Source: Moniliella sp. 'wahieum' (taxonomy: Eukaryota > Basidiomycota > Moniliellomycetes > Moniliellales > Moniliellaceae). Taken from it: a stretch of DNA of 64,000 nucleotides. Positions 46,643-59,800 of this stretch are shown piece after piece. The stretch lies in contig RSEE01000077.1 of the NCBI GenBank assembly GCA_003971905.1, positions 186,001 to 250,000 of the forward strand, in the 5' to 3' direction. The notes beneath the pieces were generated by a model that worked only from the letters and a program-made list of their open reading frames with translations, searched no databases and had not been told where the DNA came from. How positions within the stretch are numbered: position 1 is the stretch's first letter; each line of letters opens with the position of its first letter. Both the position numbers and the translations under genes were made by a program.

Positions 46643-47052
46643 ATGGCAAGCCACCAGCCACCACAGACCCCCACCGACCACAACGTCCAACCACTCCACC
46701 AGGTGCATCATAACAGTAATGTACTCCGCTTGCACCAACCCGATCGCTACTCCTCCCCTGTGTGCATGCATGCAGCCTCCGCTCTCCCTTGGTCCAATTC
46801 ATCCCAGCCAGCACCCGGCCGGCCAGCGCGGCCAGCGATGACGACAGCGACGCAACGGATAAATACCAAGCTGCGTACCGGGCCACGATTGCCATCTTCA
46901 ACAAGCTTGCTGAGGAAGGTCAACAGCTGGGGGTCCAGGGCATCGGGTCTATACGTCTTGCAGTGGGACTGGGAAGAATGCTTAGCGTATGTTGCGCTTC
47001 GCAGTGCAGAGATAACATGGCAGTTCGTGCGCTTGAGCTCCATTCGACTTGA
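46643..47052 (+). CDS. Tentative small protein gene
   Basis: I do not recognise it. The read starts MASHQPPQTPTDHNVQPLHQ and, with a one-base shift near 46830, continues SDDDSDATDKYQAAYRATIA then IFNKLAEEGQQLGVQGIGS, which has an amphipathic, coding-like character. The end at 47052 is arbitrary and a splice site may come earlier. It could equally be chance open sequence. Confidence 0.25.
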
Positions 47053-47907
47053 GCGCATAGTACGCGCCCGAACGACGCTCAGTTAGCGTATCCACTGCTA
47101 CAGACCAGTGATATAAGATCCAAAAGAAATGCACTGTCCTCCCCTGCGACCAAAAGCGCCCAAAGGAATACCGGTATGGGACATGGGAAGCTTCCCGGGA
47201 CATGGGGGAAAGCCGAGTGCGACTGACTATCTGTCTCCCCCGCAAGTGGATCTGCGGAAGTGGCAGAAGGGGTATAGCTGAATCGTGATGCATCTTGTAA
47301 AAATGGTAGAACACAGATCATCGATCATCGAGCATCTTGACGATCTCGATCACCTTCATCATAATCAGCGAGCGCTCAGCCTGAGCCCGCACGGTCCCCC
47401 GGTTGCCCTCTGCAGGATGCTCTCCACCGAGGGGCCATGTACCACAGGTACTGGCGTGACATGTGACATGTGATGACGCCAATGCTGTTCCTACGTCCCA
47501 TGTCGCGCGTCACGTCTAGCATCCTCTGCCTGCCCCGCTTCAGCTTCAGCTTCACCTCGCCTCGAGAGCGCCGACGTGTGTGGCTACGCAGCCCAAAACG
47601 GCGACTAGGGGGAACTGCGATTGTGGGCGCGTATACGCTGGAGGCTTGGGATCGTATAGTTTACACGCACTAGCACAAAGAAGGGGGGAAGGGCACCCGG
47701 ACAGGCACCCAGACACCCAGACAGATACCCAGGCACCCAGGCACCCAGGCAGACAGACAAATGGGCAGATGGGCAGACAAGCAGACAGGCAAGCAAGCAA
47801 ACAGGTAGGCAAACAGACAGACAGACAGATCGCGACACGCACGCTCAGCGCTTGCGGGTCCTTTAACGCGTACTCCCGCCACCACGCGGAGCCGGTGGCA
47901 CGTTGTG
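47053..47907. repeat. MED16 3' flank with degenerate tetranucleotide tract
   Basis: 47690-47830 is a loose CAGA/CAGG/CAAG tetranucleotide tract (for example AGACAGGCAAGCAAGCAAAC), followed by the MED16 stop. The tract gives Cys/Leu/Ser-rich nonsense reads on the minus strand. No gene is supported in this interval. Confidence 0.6.
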
Positions 47908-50900
47908 CTACAGCGCAAACCAGCGGCTGCCACAGAGACACGAGGAAGCGAATCCGCCCTGGGTGGAAGGACGGGTGAGGCGCCGCAGGCCGGGCAGATA
48001 CCCAGGGCGTAACCGGTCTGCTTGGGGAGCTGGAGCTGGTGTGGGGGGGCAGAGAGAGGCAAGTGGGAGCGGGGGTGATGCCCACAGCTGCGGGGGTGGG
48101 TACCAGAGCATCCAGTCCGCCACCGGGTGTGGTAGGGGGGAGAGCAGGGGGAGGAAGTTGGGTAAACCGCTGGTGTAGCCGGAGCGAGCGGCAGACGTTC
48201 TTTGGTGAGCATATCGCGTGGTGGGGCGGTAAAGCGAGGTCAGCTACGCCACCGGCAAATAGTACCCCGTTGGAGCGGGACGGATCCACAGGTCGCATCC
48301 ACTCTTCGTCCCAGTTCGTTTCCCCTGCCGCCTGGGGGGCCAGGAGGAGCGCCAGCCCGTCCTGGATGCACCCGTTGTGTGCGTCCCCCAGTGCGGCAAA
48401 CAGTTGGGCCAGGGCGGTATCGCGAGACTGGGTGCCAGGGGGCCGTGGATCCCAGACGGGACCCTCGGCTGCACCTACCGCCGCCTTGCGCGTCTCCAGT
48501 ACCTTCGCCACAGCCGTCAAGTCGAGCACGCTATGGCGGGCTTGTTGCTGGAGCAAGTGCGAGACGACCTTGGCTTGATCCAGTAGACTCTGGAGCACAG
48601 CGGGTTCGAGCCAGGGCACCTTGGTGATCGGTGTGACTGTCGAGGTTTGTTCCGTCGGATTGCGTTGCAGATACTTTTTGTCCTTGCGGTCCCGTAAATC
48701 CCGCCGCGCGGCTGCGCAGCGTAGTGGGCAGCACATCAAGAAACTCTGTGCTTGGGGCGGCGTATCGGGCTTCCCCTTGCGAGCCACTGGTGAAATGCCA
48801 ACACGTGTCGGACCGCGCGCAGCCACAGATCGCACCCCGTGGGACCCAGGAGGGAGCGCACCCACAACGACGAAGCATCCTCCTTCCATACCCGTCTCCA
48901 GGCGCTGAACGCGCATCCTCATCAACCTCCACATGGAGCAGGGCGAGACGGAAGAGGAAACAAAGCTGTTCCCCGACCCATTCGGAAAAGCGGAGCAAGG
49001 TCCAGGCATGATCAATAACATAGTATCCATCGTTTTTGCGCGCCGTCGCTTCCGCTGGGAAGGGGAAAGCTCAACGTTGGCACGTGCCATCCTCTGAGAT
49101 TGGTCAAAGAAGCGTACGATGGTGGCTAGCTCCAACAGTGTTCTCGCACCCCGGTGGCCCTGGGCTGCTTTGGTCAGGTCTCGTAACAAACTCGCGTCTT
49201 GGTACGATGCGCCTTGTCTCAACGGAAGGCGAGGAATGCCCCCTTGAGCAGGTCCCGCAAACGGGATCCATCGCTTGCTTGGTTCCGAGCCGGATCTGCT
49301 GAAGCACAAGCTTACCGTGCGAGTCGATCTGGGCAAAGAACCCAAAGTCGCTCGAAAAGGCCGGCGCGCAATCGAGAGCGCCATGCACGCTCATCCGCAT
49401 GGGAGAAGGGGAAGTTGAAGCTTCCTTGGCCACTCCTGTAAGGGGGACCAGGGGTAGAGATAGCCAGTCCTCACGTCCGAACCTCCCTTGGTCTCGGAAA
49501 GGCCCACGAACAAATTCGACCGCATCGTGACAAAGCCCGATGGGGGCGGGACGAATCGTGCGATGGCATGGTCCAGCTCCTTGTCGGAGAGCACTGTGGT
49601 GACCCAATCAGTTTCCTCTGCCTCGGTGCCGCCAGTCTGGGAAAAGGGAGGAAGAAGGGGAGCTTTTGTATCTTGTGTTTCTTTCATCATGGGGCTGTGG
49701 TTCCCGAGGTGCTGAAACGCTTGTGACACCTCGTTTTGCGGTTGCACCGCCTTCAGCTCCCATGCGATCAGGCGGGTGCCCGATGGCGACAAGGCAGCTG
49801 CGGGCTCGTGTCTTGTTGAGGGGCAGGATCCCCAAGGGCGATCCATCTGGGGCGGGCGGAGCCACAGCAGGCGCAGTTCGCCACACACAGTGCCGTGCCA
49901 GAGGAGACGTCGGAGGCAGATGCGTCTCTCGTCTCGGTTCTGGGCAAGTGGACGAGTTGGACATCTTGGATTCCTAGCAGGACGAGTCGCTCACTGCATT
50001 CGGTTGCAGGTGCGCTGGCGGGACGAGGGGCGAGGAGGAGGATTGGAGAGAATCGTTGCGCGAGTGAGGAGGGGTCTGACTGCGAGCCGCGATGGCAAAG
50101 GAGATGGGCCAGACGGGAGCAAGTGGACAGGTACGCATAATGTCGCCCTCTACACCCTCGAGAGACCAGGAGAGTTTCACCTCTGTCAACCAGATGGCCT
50201 CCTCCCATGGATCAACAGAATGAGACGGGTTCCGTTCCCTGTCCCCATCAGTACTGCCTCGGCCGTCCAGCCCGAATGAGAAGTTGCCGTGCGCATCAAA
50301 AGCTATCGTCATCACAACGAACAGTTAGTACTAAAGGGAAGGGCATGCCACAGTCAACTCACAAGAAAGTCCCGATGTACCGGTAGAGGAGGAGCACAGT
50401 TCCCGTGTTTGCATTGCGACCAAGATCGAGTTGCTCTCCTTGATCAAGCCAATGCTCGACCGCACCACCCACGAGGCGCGCGCAACTCCGAATTGGCATT
50501 CACGTAGCTTCTTGGTCTAGATGGCAACGGCGAGTCGAACGGTTCGATGCTTGAGACGAGGCAAGGCATGCACCCAGTAAGCTAGCCTCGAGGATAGAGA
50601 ACAAACGAGGGAGTGTCCCCTTTTCTGCCCATCGAGTCAGGCGATGGAACTGATACACCTTCCCCTGGGATCCAACCAAAATGAACGCCTCTTCTTCTCC
50701 CTTTTTGTGCCCGCGGAAAGGAAAACTGGGGTCCTCGTACTGGCGTACGGGATGCCGGTGCCGATGAAAAGGGGTCCAGCATGGGCCGTCGGCCCAGACC
50801 AAGCCAGCACAACTCCACAGGTTCGTCCGACAATTGGTCCATCCCCTCATTGGGTTTGACCAAGTTCTCGACCGCTGTGCGAACCGAGGCGCGATGCACA

Positions 50901-52050
50901 TCTCCGCTTACCAAGGCCGAGCCGGCAAACAGTTCTCCAAACGTAGGATCCTGTGGCAGACCCGACGTTGAGGCAGAAGCGGTAGCCAAGCAAGACGTAT
51001 TCGACACGAATGCTGCACCAGCACCCAGTCGTTCAACGCCCCGGATTTGCCTCGAGACCAAATGCAAAGACGCCCTAGCGGAATGTCGGTGCACGCATGG
51101 CCGGGCGGGAAGTAGGCGACTAAAGTGCGTCCCGAGGGGCTGAAGGATACCAGCCGAGCTGCTGCCAAGGCCGATGAATCCAAAGCGGACGCAACATGAT
51201 TGGTGGCTGCCTCGGGAGGAGCAGTGGTCGGGAGGGCATGCGCGTCTTCGTGTGGAGGGTGGGGGAGAAGGTACGGCGTTGGTCGAGTAGGTCCGAAAGG
51301 TGACCTCGCTGAGGGTCAAAGGGAAGTGGTACACCAGTTGGTCCTTTGTCACCCGAGGTGGTCGAAGATGACGGGCCGGGAGTAAAGAGGGCGGATAAAG
51401 TCGATGGGCGATAGACGGGTGAACTCGCGATCTTGGGGGGGATGCAGCCTGGTACTTGTGTACAGCCGCAGGCACGAGCGAGATGCAAGGCTGAGAAGAG
51501 CGTGGGGGGGTAGCGGCAGGTGTCGGCAAAGGCGATCAGGTCATCGCATGACCAATCGATGGGTGCTGAGTAGCCCCCAGAGCATCCGTTTTGCTGGTAC
51601 CTCGCTCGTCTTTCAAAGCAGCATCAGCTGGTGCGGTCTGTACAGCGTCGGCGAGCTGCAGCCACGCACGGGCTCGGGTCCGGACGGGAGAGGATGGAGT
51701 GGACGAGGGCTTCAGGATAGAGAGGGGCGAATGGTTGTCAGGGAGGGAGGATGGGGGATGCTGCGGCAGTGAGGGTTTGCGGTGGTGGGCGAGCTAAAAC
51801 AGAAGGGAGGGGGGCGACGAAGCGTCGTGCACGGCCGGTGTGTGGCAGCTGAAGCGATGCTTGTCGGTGCCGGCGGGGAGAGCACGGACGGGGAGGCGGC
51901 GGAGGGGGCAGGAACAGGGTGTGGGGCGGCAGGATGCGGGTAGGGGCCGCTGAGGCGCGGCTGCTTGGTGTGTGGGAAGGGCAGGGCATCAATGACAGCG
52001 AGGTCGTCCCACTTGCGCTTGGGGTGCGCAGCGACCGACGTGGGGGTCAT
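47908..52050 (-). CDS. MED16: MED16 (SIN4): Mediator tail subunit
   Basis: Med16 sits in the tail of the Mediator coactivator and relays activator signals to RNA polymerase II. The start MTPTSVAAHPKRKWDDLAVI lies at 52050. A long Pro/Ser-rich N-terminus is followed by a WD40-like region: IDWSCDDLIAFA, LVSFSPSGRTLVAYFPPGHA, RLCIWSRGKSGALNDWVLVQ, FILVGSQGKVYQFHRL and WEEAIWLTEVKLSWS. A helical C-terminal half follows (SLLRDLTKAAQGHRGARTLL, SVLDLTAVAKVLETRKA, TALAQLFAALGDAHNGCIQ). The end combines CPACGAS with SSCLCGSRWFAL, a Cys-x2-Cys/Cys-x-Cys pair like the C-terminal zinc-binding end of fungal Med16. Identification rests on this layout, and no single long motif is decisive. Frame changes are numerous. 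It is head-to-head with APC4. Confidence 0.8.
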
Positions 52051-52642
52051 TGTCGATCGGGAAGAAGGAGCAGGGGGGCAGGGGGCAGCGTGTGCACGAG
52101 AGTCAAGCGCAGCCCCTTGGAGTGGGCTGGGTGGTGGTGGTTGGGGAGTGGCAAGTGCAGGCGGTGGTGGGGGGGGGGTGGTGGTGGTGGCGTGGTGAGG
52201 AGGTGGTGAGGAGGCGGCGAGGGATCGACTTGTTCGGCCGGCGTGGTCGGGGCGGGAGGGGCTGGCTGGGTTTGGGTGGGTTTGGATTTGGATTTTGTTT
52301 TATTTTTGTTTTGATTTTGCTTTTGGTGGGCGGATGCGGGTTTGGCGGTGTGGATGGATGCGCACAGCGTACGCGTCGACTGGTGGGGCCGCCGACGCGA
52401 GCAGGACGCTGCCGACGCTCTTCTGCCCGCTGCTCTGCTGCTCCGCCCCGCCGCCGCCTTCTCCCCGCCATGCCGGGCGCCCACCCCCACCCCCACATGG
52501 CCGGCCAGGCGTCGCTTCCCGCACGCACGCGTCTTGTCGACCAGGCGCTGAGCCCCGCTATGGACGTGTTTGCTCATCACGCCCCGCCCCCCCTCCTGCC
52601 CCCGGCGCGGGCCCCGCTTGCCACACGCCATGCCACCCAAAC
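52051..52642. promoter_or_regulatory. Divergent promoter MED16 / APC4
   Basis: About 590 bp between two divergent start codons. The MED16 side is G-rich on the + strand (runs of G at 52070-52200), followed by TTTGGATTTGGATTTTG-like and TTTTGTTTTGATTTTG-like repeats (52284-52325). No gene is supported, although both strands have open Pro/Gly/Arg-rich frames. Confidence 0.45.
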
Positions 52643-55557
52643 ATGTCCCTCGCCCAGCGCCGCATGAGCGAGATGCTCCTGCGTCGTCAGGCTGCCAAGT
52701 CTGGTGCGGCAACTTCCCTTTCGCCCGCTGCCAGTGGCCCCAACTCTGAGCCGGCCCGGGGCGCTCCCCTTCGGCTGGAACTATGGGCTTGGCAGCGGAC
52801 TGTGTCCGTCTCTGGGACGCGAGTGTCCCCGGCCCAACATCTTTACCCCATCCACCTCCAACCAGCCCGAACGTGAAGATTGCTCGGTGCTTGGAATCGG
52901 ATGGAGCCCCGATGGTACGTATTGTGCTTGACCCAACCGAGCGTCTCCTGACCGTCTGACTGCCGTTCTGTCTAGGTCAAAAGATGCGATCCATATTCTT
53001 TTGACCCGGCTTGGCTCTTCGGCGCCCGCCAAGCCACTGCGGTTCTTCTTCTCGACGTGCAACAGGTGCTGTGATCAAGTGCATTCGAATGGGCGAAACA
53101 CGGGCCCTGGCGGGCGTCTTGGACCAGCCCACGCCACCTCTTGTCGGGGGGCATGACCAAGCAGCAGACATCCTCCGAGACCGATTTGGATCCCGCTTCT
53201 ACCGTAACCGTGCTGCACACCCTTCGCAGTTTAGCGCCGCTTCCGTCTCTACCTGCATTACTGGCCTATGCTCCTCCTCGACAAGAAAGCAGTGGTGCCA
53301 CACAGGGGCGCATGCTGCCACATCAAATGCGGCTGCACCAGCTCATAGACGGCACTGGTCTACAACAATCCTCTGAAAAGCACGAAGTGGATGGATGGGA
53401 GAGTGGTACCGAGCCAAGCGGCTGCGCAGTGGCTCAAGGTTCCCGTGTCGGGGCCGTGGGAAGGGGCATGCGCCTCCAGCTACTTACTCTCTTGCCCAAA
53501 TCCCCGTTTTGCCATTTCTCCCTCCAGATGGGGGATGGTGGACACGAGTTCCCCCCACCTGGAACGGGGAGGCGTGGAGGTGGTCGCTCTCGGCGAGCGC
53601 GGAGTAGAACAATTGGAACGAGATTGTATCGGATGTGCTTCTTGTTCGCATCCCGATGGGAAATCACATTTCTGGCTCAGGGAACCGTCCGGTCGCCTGC
53701 CTTCCCGCTGATGGGAAACTTATCGATGTCAGCTGGTCTGGTCCCGGTGAGGCGCTGGTGGCGCTGGTCCAGGACGGAGACCAACCCATGCCGTATTGTA
53801 CCACACTCTTGTCGAGCCCACTCGCACCTCGGACCGGGGTTGACGGAGCAACGCAAGTCACATATCTACCACCCTCCACCATTCTCATGGCATATACTCT
53901 GGATGTACTCCATGCCATGCGCCATGCTTGGCACCACACCTTTTGCCCTGCTGCCAAGGAGTGGCAGACGCACGCTGACGAGATGCGATCCAAGTTCTCC
54001 GTCAATTGGAAGTTGGAACTCATGGCTGCGATGGCGGCGGGACGGATGGGGGATGGACTGAGCCACATTATGCTCAGCGAGATCAACGAAAATGTGAGCA
54101 CTTGTTGTCACTTGCGATCGAGGCTTGTTTACTGACGTCCCTCCTTTTCACGGCAGGCGTTAAATCGGTTACAAGACCGCATGTACAGTTCTCTCCGATT
54201 TCTTCGACGAGCGGCAGCGACCGCCCTAGGTCCCTGTTGCGAACGTCTGCTCCTCGTTTTGCAGGCCCTGCGGGCTCACGGGCTGGCGAAACCAGGGTTG
54301 GAGGCAAGCGAAGAGGAGACGTTGCCAACACCTCTTACGCCTCAGTCTGGCTGTGGAGATCGAGTCAGAGAAGGAACTGTTGGCGTTGGGTGAATTTTAC
54401 CTGTGGTGGCGGGGCGAACATGACCTTCAAGAAACCGAAACGCTTGAAGGGTACACGGTAGGACACGACGTGCTCACCACCGTCGAGTTTGTCCAGCGTG
54501 GCTTTGTCAACCCATTATTGCTCCGGCTCTTTGGTGCGTCGGACCTACTCGCCCCCCCCGCCCCAGCCTTGGAGAGCAAGTTGGATCTTGACGCCATACT
54601 GGCTGAGACCGAGGCATTAGTAAGTACCCCTCCCTTGCAGGCCGGGGACGTGCTTGTGCCAGCTGCGCACTCCCAACGTACGAGCAGCTGGGCCAAGTGT
54701 TCCAAACGAGCTTTTCCATTCCCGGACCGGGCGACACGACCGAGTCGGGGTCGGGAGACCTGCCTCCGCTGGAGGTTCGAGGGGGCTTGTGGGCCTGGCG
54801 GCATGCGGTCCAACATGTTTCCCAACGTTTGCAGCTGTGCCCGCTTGAGATTCCTGTGCCGACGCAAGGTCCGTCGTGGTCCCTGTCTGCCCCGCCTCGT
54901 TCGGGTTGGTGCCGGTGCGACAAGTCACATCCTTTGCGCCCGGCGCGGATGCGGATGCCACAGCATCACCCACTCCGCAAGGGACTTGCATTTACCTTGT
55001 ACCTCTCACCGGAAACCGACGGATTCTTGTCATGCACCATCCCGATCCTGATCCCGACCACTCCCACACTCACTCCATCCACCTCGTCTTCCTACACGGT
55101 CCGAATGTGAGCCAGCATATCGTGATTGAGGTAGTGCTCTCTCCCCCTGACAAAGTTGGGGCCGTCAAGATGCTCCGTCATGGGCAGGAGGGGGAGGGGA
55201 GGAGGAGATCGTGCTCCTCCTTCACACACCCAACGGCGACAGGCTCATTCATACCTCGCTCTCCCAAGTGCTGCTTGAAGCCCAAGAAGCAACTCTTTCC
55301 TCTGCTCCATCCCCCTTACGATTGCGATGGCGTCTGCCCCCTTCGGATCGGGTTGAGGGCAGAGCTACGGTGGGAACAGCCATACGGCTCTTACGTATTT
55401 GCCGCTTCCTCGGGCCGAGAGAGAGTGGCCGGTTGTCGGTGTGACGGAGAAACGGGGCGGTCTGGCTGTGATTCTGTCGGCGTCGGAACCTGCTGCTGCC
55501 GGCCCAGAGGCCACGAGGCAAGCGCTGGTCTATTGGGATTGGACCCGTGCAGAATAG
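52643..55557 (+). CDS. APC4: APC4: anaphase-promoting complex subunit 4
   Basis: Apc4 is a platform subunit of the APC/C ubiquitin ligase. The start MSLAQRRMSEMLLRRQAAKS is at 52643. An N-terminal WD40-like domain follows: LAADCVRLWDASVP, CSVLGIGWSPDG and DAIHILLTRLG, with an intron at 52915-52975 (GTACGT...TCTAG). The diagnostic part is the long helical domain: TILMAYTLDVLHAMRHAWHH, WKLELMAAMAAGRMGDGLSH, LNRLQDRMYSSLRFLRRAAA, CCERLLLVLQALRAHGLA and KELLALGEFYLWWRGEHDLQ. This matches the family's order: helix pair, then the conserved small-to-large GR turn, then the ERLL helix. A second WD segment closes the propeller (GNRRILVMHHP, RGGLAVILSASEP) and ends LVYWDWTRAE at 55557. Many frame changes are present. 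Confidence 0.82.
52915..52975 (+). other. APC4 intron
   Basis: GTACGT donor, GTCTGACTGCC branch-like region and TGTCTAG acceptor, 61 nt. Confidence 0.8.
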
Positions 55558-56817
55558 CAAATCCGGCCAAAATGATATTGGGTTCCATTGGTGCGCCCTG
55601 CGGCGCCTACCAACTGAAGACTGAAGACTGAAGTGATACGTAGTATTACTAGTGGTGGAGATGATGATAAGCCAGGTTGCGGTATATTGGTAGCCACCGC
55701 GTTGGATCTTGATGCTGTCCGTGCGAAGGGCAGTGTCACATGTCATGTGGCCCGGGCGGCGTTGCAGCGCGTTGGACGTTGGAGTGGGTACTATGGCTAT
55801 GACAAAGATCAAGCGGCGAGCGAGATGAACCTGGGCCTGATCGATGATGCTGTGGATGGATGGCTGAAAGTACGATTGCGATTGGTAATAGGGAGCAGCG
55901 CTAGCCTGTCGAGGGTCGAGTGTGACATGTGAGGCCGTCGAGGATGAGCAGGGCGAACGTTGGGCGTTGAGGCTGGGACGCGTGCCATCTGTAGAGAGCC
56001 AGAGAGGCGCGCGAAGGGGCACTTATTAGTTGCTGGCACAGCCGCGTACTGCTCCACTGGGCACTGACGCGGGGTCGGGTCAAATTCAACGCGAGATGGG
56101 TGGGCGGCAGGGAGGGGAGAGAAGACAAGGCAGGGCAGCGCGTGCTGTGGATGGGATGTGGGAAGGATGTGGAGAGGACCTGGGAGAAGATCTGGGATGG
56201 GATGGGGATGGGACCGATGAGGTTGGCGACGGCCATGGGCTGAGAGGCCGAGTAGACCAGCAAGCGACACAGCGGAGACGCGGCCAGAAGAAGGACAGGT
56301 GGTGCAACACTGGCGCCGGGGGGGGACCCACCTGCCGAAAGTGGCCAGATGCGCGGAGGCGGGCACGGGGGCAGTGGCGGGGGGGGCGCAGGGCGCCAGT
56401 GCGGGTGGTGGCGTTGGCTTCGCGGGGCTTGCGGCGCCTGGGAGCAGTGGCGAGTCCTGGGAAGCGCAGCCGCGCGGCTGCAGCCTGCCGGCTGGTGTGC
56501 GGCGGTGAGCTGGCGGGCGCCGTCGTGCGCTGTCGTGCGCGTGCTGCGGTGTGCTGTCCTGTGCTGGCCTGCGCTGTCCTGCGCGGCCTGCGCCGCGCTG
56601 CCCAGCGGCCGCCAGTGCGCCCCCGTGCGCGCGGGGTTGTGCGTTCTGGGGTTGGTGGCGGGGTGCGGGCGGGTGCTGGCCGGAGCGCTGCGGGCTGCTG
56701 CTGCCGGCCGCCTGCCTGCGTGCCGCCGGGCATGCAGCGCTCCTCGACAGTCCCGCCGCCGCGCGCTGCCCCCCCCCCCCAGTTTCCACCACCACCACCA
56801 CCACTTGGGCCCCGGCC
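55558..56817. other. Intergenic region, very G+C-rich
   Basis: From 56000 to 56815 the sequence is extremely G+C-rich and open for over 400 codons in several frames on both strands, which reflects composition, not genes. A run of GTGCTGCGGTGTGCTGTCCT-like degenerate repeats lies at 56530-56600. C/T-rich sequence precedes the RasGEF start. Confidence 0.45.
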
Positions 56818-59800
56818 ATGCTGCTCAAAGACGCATTCAAGTCCGGCGGCCAGAGCCTCCTCGCCCTCGGCCCCGACCGCGACCGCGACGCCCGCGATGG
56901 CATCGACCACCTCCCCACGCCAGCCGGCGCCGCCGCGCCGCCGCTGCTTCCATCGCCTCCGCCTCCCACGCTCCTGCTCCTGCTCCCGCCCCCCCCCGCT
57001 CCCCCCCCCTTCCGCCCATTCCCCTGTCCCCGCCCCCTCCGCCCCGCCGCTCCTGCATCCACGTCCTCGTCCACCCCAGCCTCCTCCTTCAGCGGCAGGC
57101 GTGACTTTGACTGGATCCGCCGCGGCACCTCCGCCTTCTCCAAAAAGAGCCGCCTCTCTGGCGCCTCGGGCCAGGGAAGCACACGCCCACCTCGGGCCCG
57201 CTGCCCAGCTCCCGCCCCGCCTCACTGGCCCCATCGTACCGCCGGCGCGCCTTCCCCCAGCGCCTCGCCCTCGAGCGTGACCCAGTCCCTCACTCCGCTC
57301 CCCCCTCGCTCTCCCTCGGCCAGCCACCCTTCCCCCACTCCGACACCTGCCTCTGCCTCTTCCCATAGCTTGGAGAAGGAGAGGCACAAGCATCATCACC
57401 ATCACCATCACACCCCCAGGCCCCTGGCAAACCCCGCACTTCCCGCCACGACTCTCACCATCACACCCGCCGTCGCAGTCAATCCACCACCGATGCTTCG
57501 CTGGCCGAGCGTGTGTCTACTGATGGCCGATGGACGATGACGACCTGTCTCCGCGTCCATCGATCACTAGTCAGTTCAACACCAGGTCCCACTCGTACCG
57601 TTCATCCAGCACCCGTTCCCCACCGCCCTCCTTCCGCTCGTCGCTCAAGGCGAGTACCGAATCGCCTCGCCCCACGCCGGTGCTTGACCTTCCGGCCCCT
57701 ACCCCCCTGGCCCCCGCGGTGGCAAAAGGTTAGCATCTGCAACCCCCTCGGCCGCTCTTCGCTTTCTCCACCCGGTACAGTCGCGGATTCTGCACACTCT
57801 TCCACCACCGCATCGACGTTAACCCACGCAGTCGTCGTGCCTCGGCCCGGGTCGCTCGTTCCCGCATCGAGCGTTCTACTGCCTTGGCGGTCGACCACGA
57901 CGAGGCAAACTATGGGGGAGGCCCTGAGTTGGATCCGAGTACGCCTGAAAGCCAGCGCCACTCGCTCACGAATTCTTCTGGCCGCAACTCCTCCCGCCCT
58001 ACCACGGGTGGATCCGGGTGGCGAGTCGAGCCGTCTGGCTTGAGTGGCGTGGCGCGCTTGCGTTCCTCTGCTCACGAAGCAGTTGCCAATGGCACGTACT
58101 ACTCGGATGCCGAACTTGAGACGAACCGCAGCGGATCCCGCGCCCCCCGTCTAGCAGTCTACGCCCAGCTCGGGTGTGGACCGGCAGTTGGGTCAAGAGG
58201 TGATCCAGAAGTGTCTCACTGGGGTGGGGCTCCCTCGGCTACAACCCTCGACTTGGCTCAGTTCGATTCCCAGGGCATCATGGCAGTCCCTACGTTTGGG
58301 CGCAGCCAGGACAGCCTTTCTTCTTCCTGTAGCTTTCATCTTCCTCCTCTTCTTCTGGCTCTGTTGATGGGGACGGTAAGACGAAACGCCTGAGTCATGC
58401 CCTTACTGAGACCGGTTCACCTCGTCTGGGCCGGGTGGAAACCACGCTCTCGGGTGATGCAACCACTCAGCCCCACGATTCGGACGAAGACGATGGTCCT
58501 GATGAGCCCGAGCACACCCTATCGAACCAGAGCTCAGCTTCGACACTGGCTCTTCGGCCGCGAGGCGGGGGCGCCCCTCTTTCTCTGCAAGCGTTAGCTC
58601 ACCCTGCTCCCCATACGGGATCTAACTTTGCGTCGCGCTTCAAGGCGGCCCGTGCCAGTACCCAAGTGGATGCCCAGGGCTTGACAGAGAAAGCTTCGGT
58701 TACCACGTTGACCGGTGCCCCTGGGTCTCTTCCTCGCCTGTCGCCCAAGGATTTCCCGCGTCTTCGATGGAGCCTTTACGCGCTTCTCTAGCCAAGCTAA
58801 TCCCGCCTCAACGGGGGGCAGAGAGCGCAGCGGAAGTCGGTCCACACGCTCCAGCATGTTGGACGAAGATGGGGTTCGCACCATGGGTATTGCTGTGGTG
58901 GGGCAGCACAAGGAAAATCGTCCGTCATCCGGAAAGGTCTTCGTCAATATGGCCTCTCGCGCCCGACGGGGTAAGCGACAGATTAAAGCCTAGCTATCCG
59001 CGGTGTCTTGGATCAGCCTACCGCGGAGAACATTCGGGTTTGGAGCTCGACTCGGCTGCGTTTGTCGCAGCCTCAGGCACAGAACTCGCTTGGCCCGCCG
59101 ATTTGGCTGACTTGGACCGTCCCGGTCACGGCAAGATTGAGGGTGCTGTTTGCTACGATGCTGGCTACTTGCCATCGCTCAAGGGTGTCCCTGAGCTACT
59201 TGGTATGTTGTTTTGACCTGCTTGTTGGACTCTTGCTGACGTATTCCTTCAGAGTTCTTCCATAGGCGCATATCCCCACTATCGTATTGGCGTGCAAATC
59301 GGACATTCCTGCCAAGGCCATCGATCCGTTTTGGTGCGCGAGTTGGCATCCAAGTTTGCCGCTCGTTGACCGAGTGCACAACTGCCTTGCTGCCGCCTGG
59401 TGCGGCTGCTGCTGGGATGGAGAGAAGAAACAAGAAAACGGTTAAGAGATGTTTCCAGTACCTGTTGCGTTCCATGAGCCAAGCTCGGGTTGCAACGCGC
59501 TGATTTGGAACTTGGGTACGCTACGGCCACCGTTCGGCACCGCCACCATCACCAGCCCAATTTGCCCTCCACCTCCACTTCTGCGGTCAAGGACACTTCT
59601 CGGCACAGGTCCGGATCTGCGTCTCAGGCTGCCTTGAGCTTACTCCTACCGCGGGCGGAGGGATGTTGGACCCGGAAGAACTGGCGCCTGCCGAACGTGA
59701 ACGGATTCAAGAGGAAGAGCAAGCTGCTGTCCTGGACCTGAGGCCCTCTCGATTTCCGATTTCCTCGCGTCCATTGCGCTCACCGGTCCTTCTTCGTCCT

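Noticed and set aside
55809-57411. Minus-strand open frames of 457 and 441 codons
   Set aside because: They are antisense to the RasGEF start and to extremely G+C-rich flank, and consist of Gly/Arg/Pro/Ala repeats without a domain.
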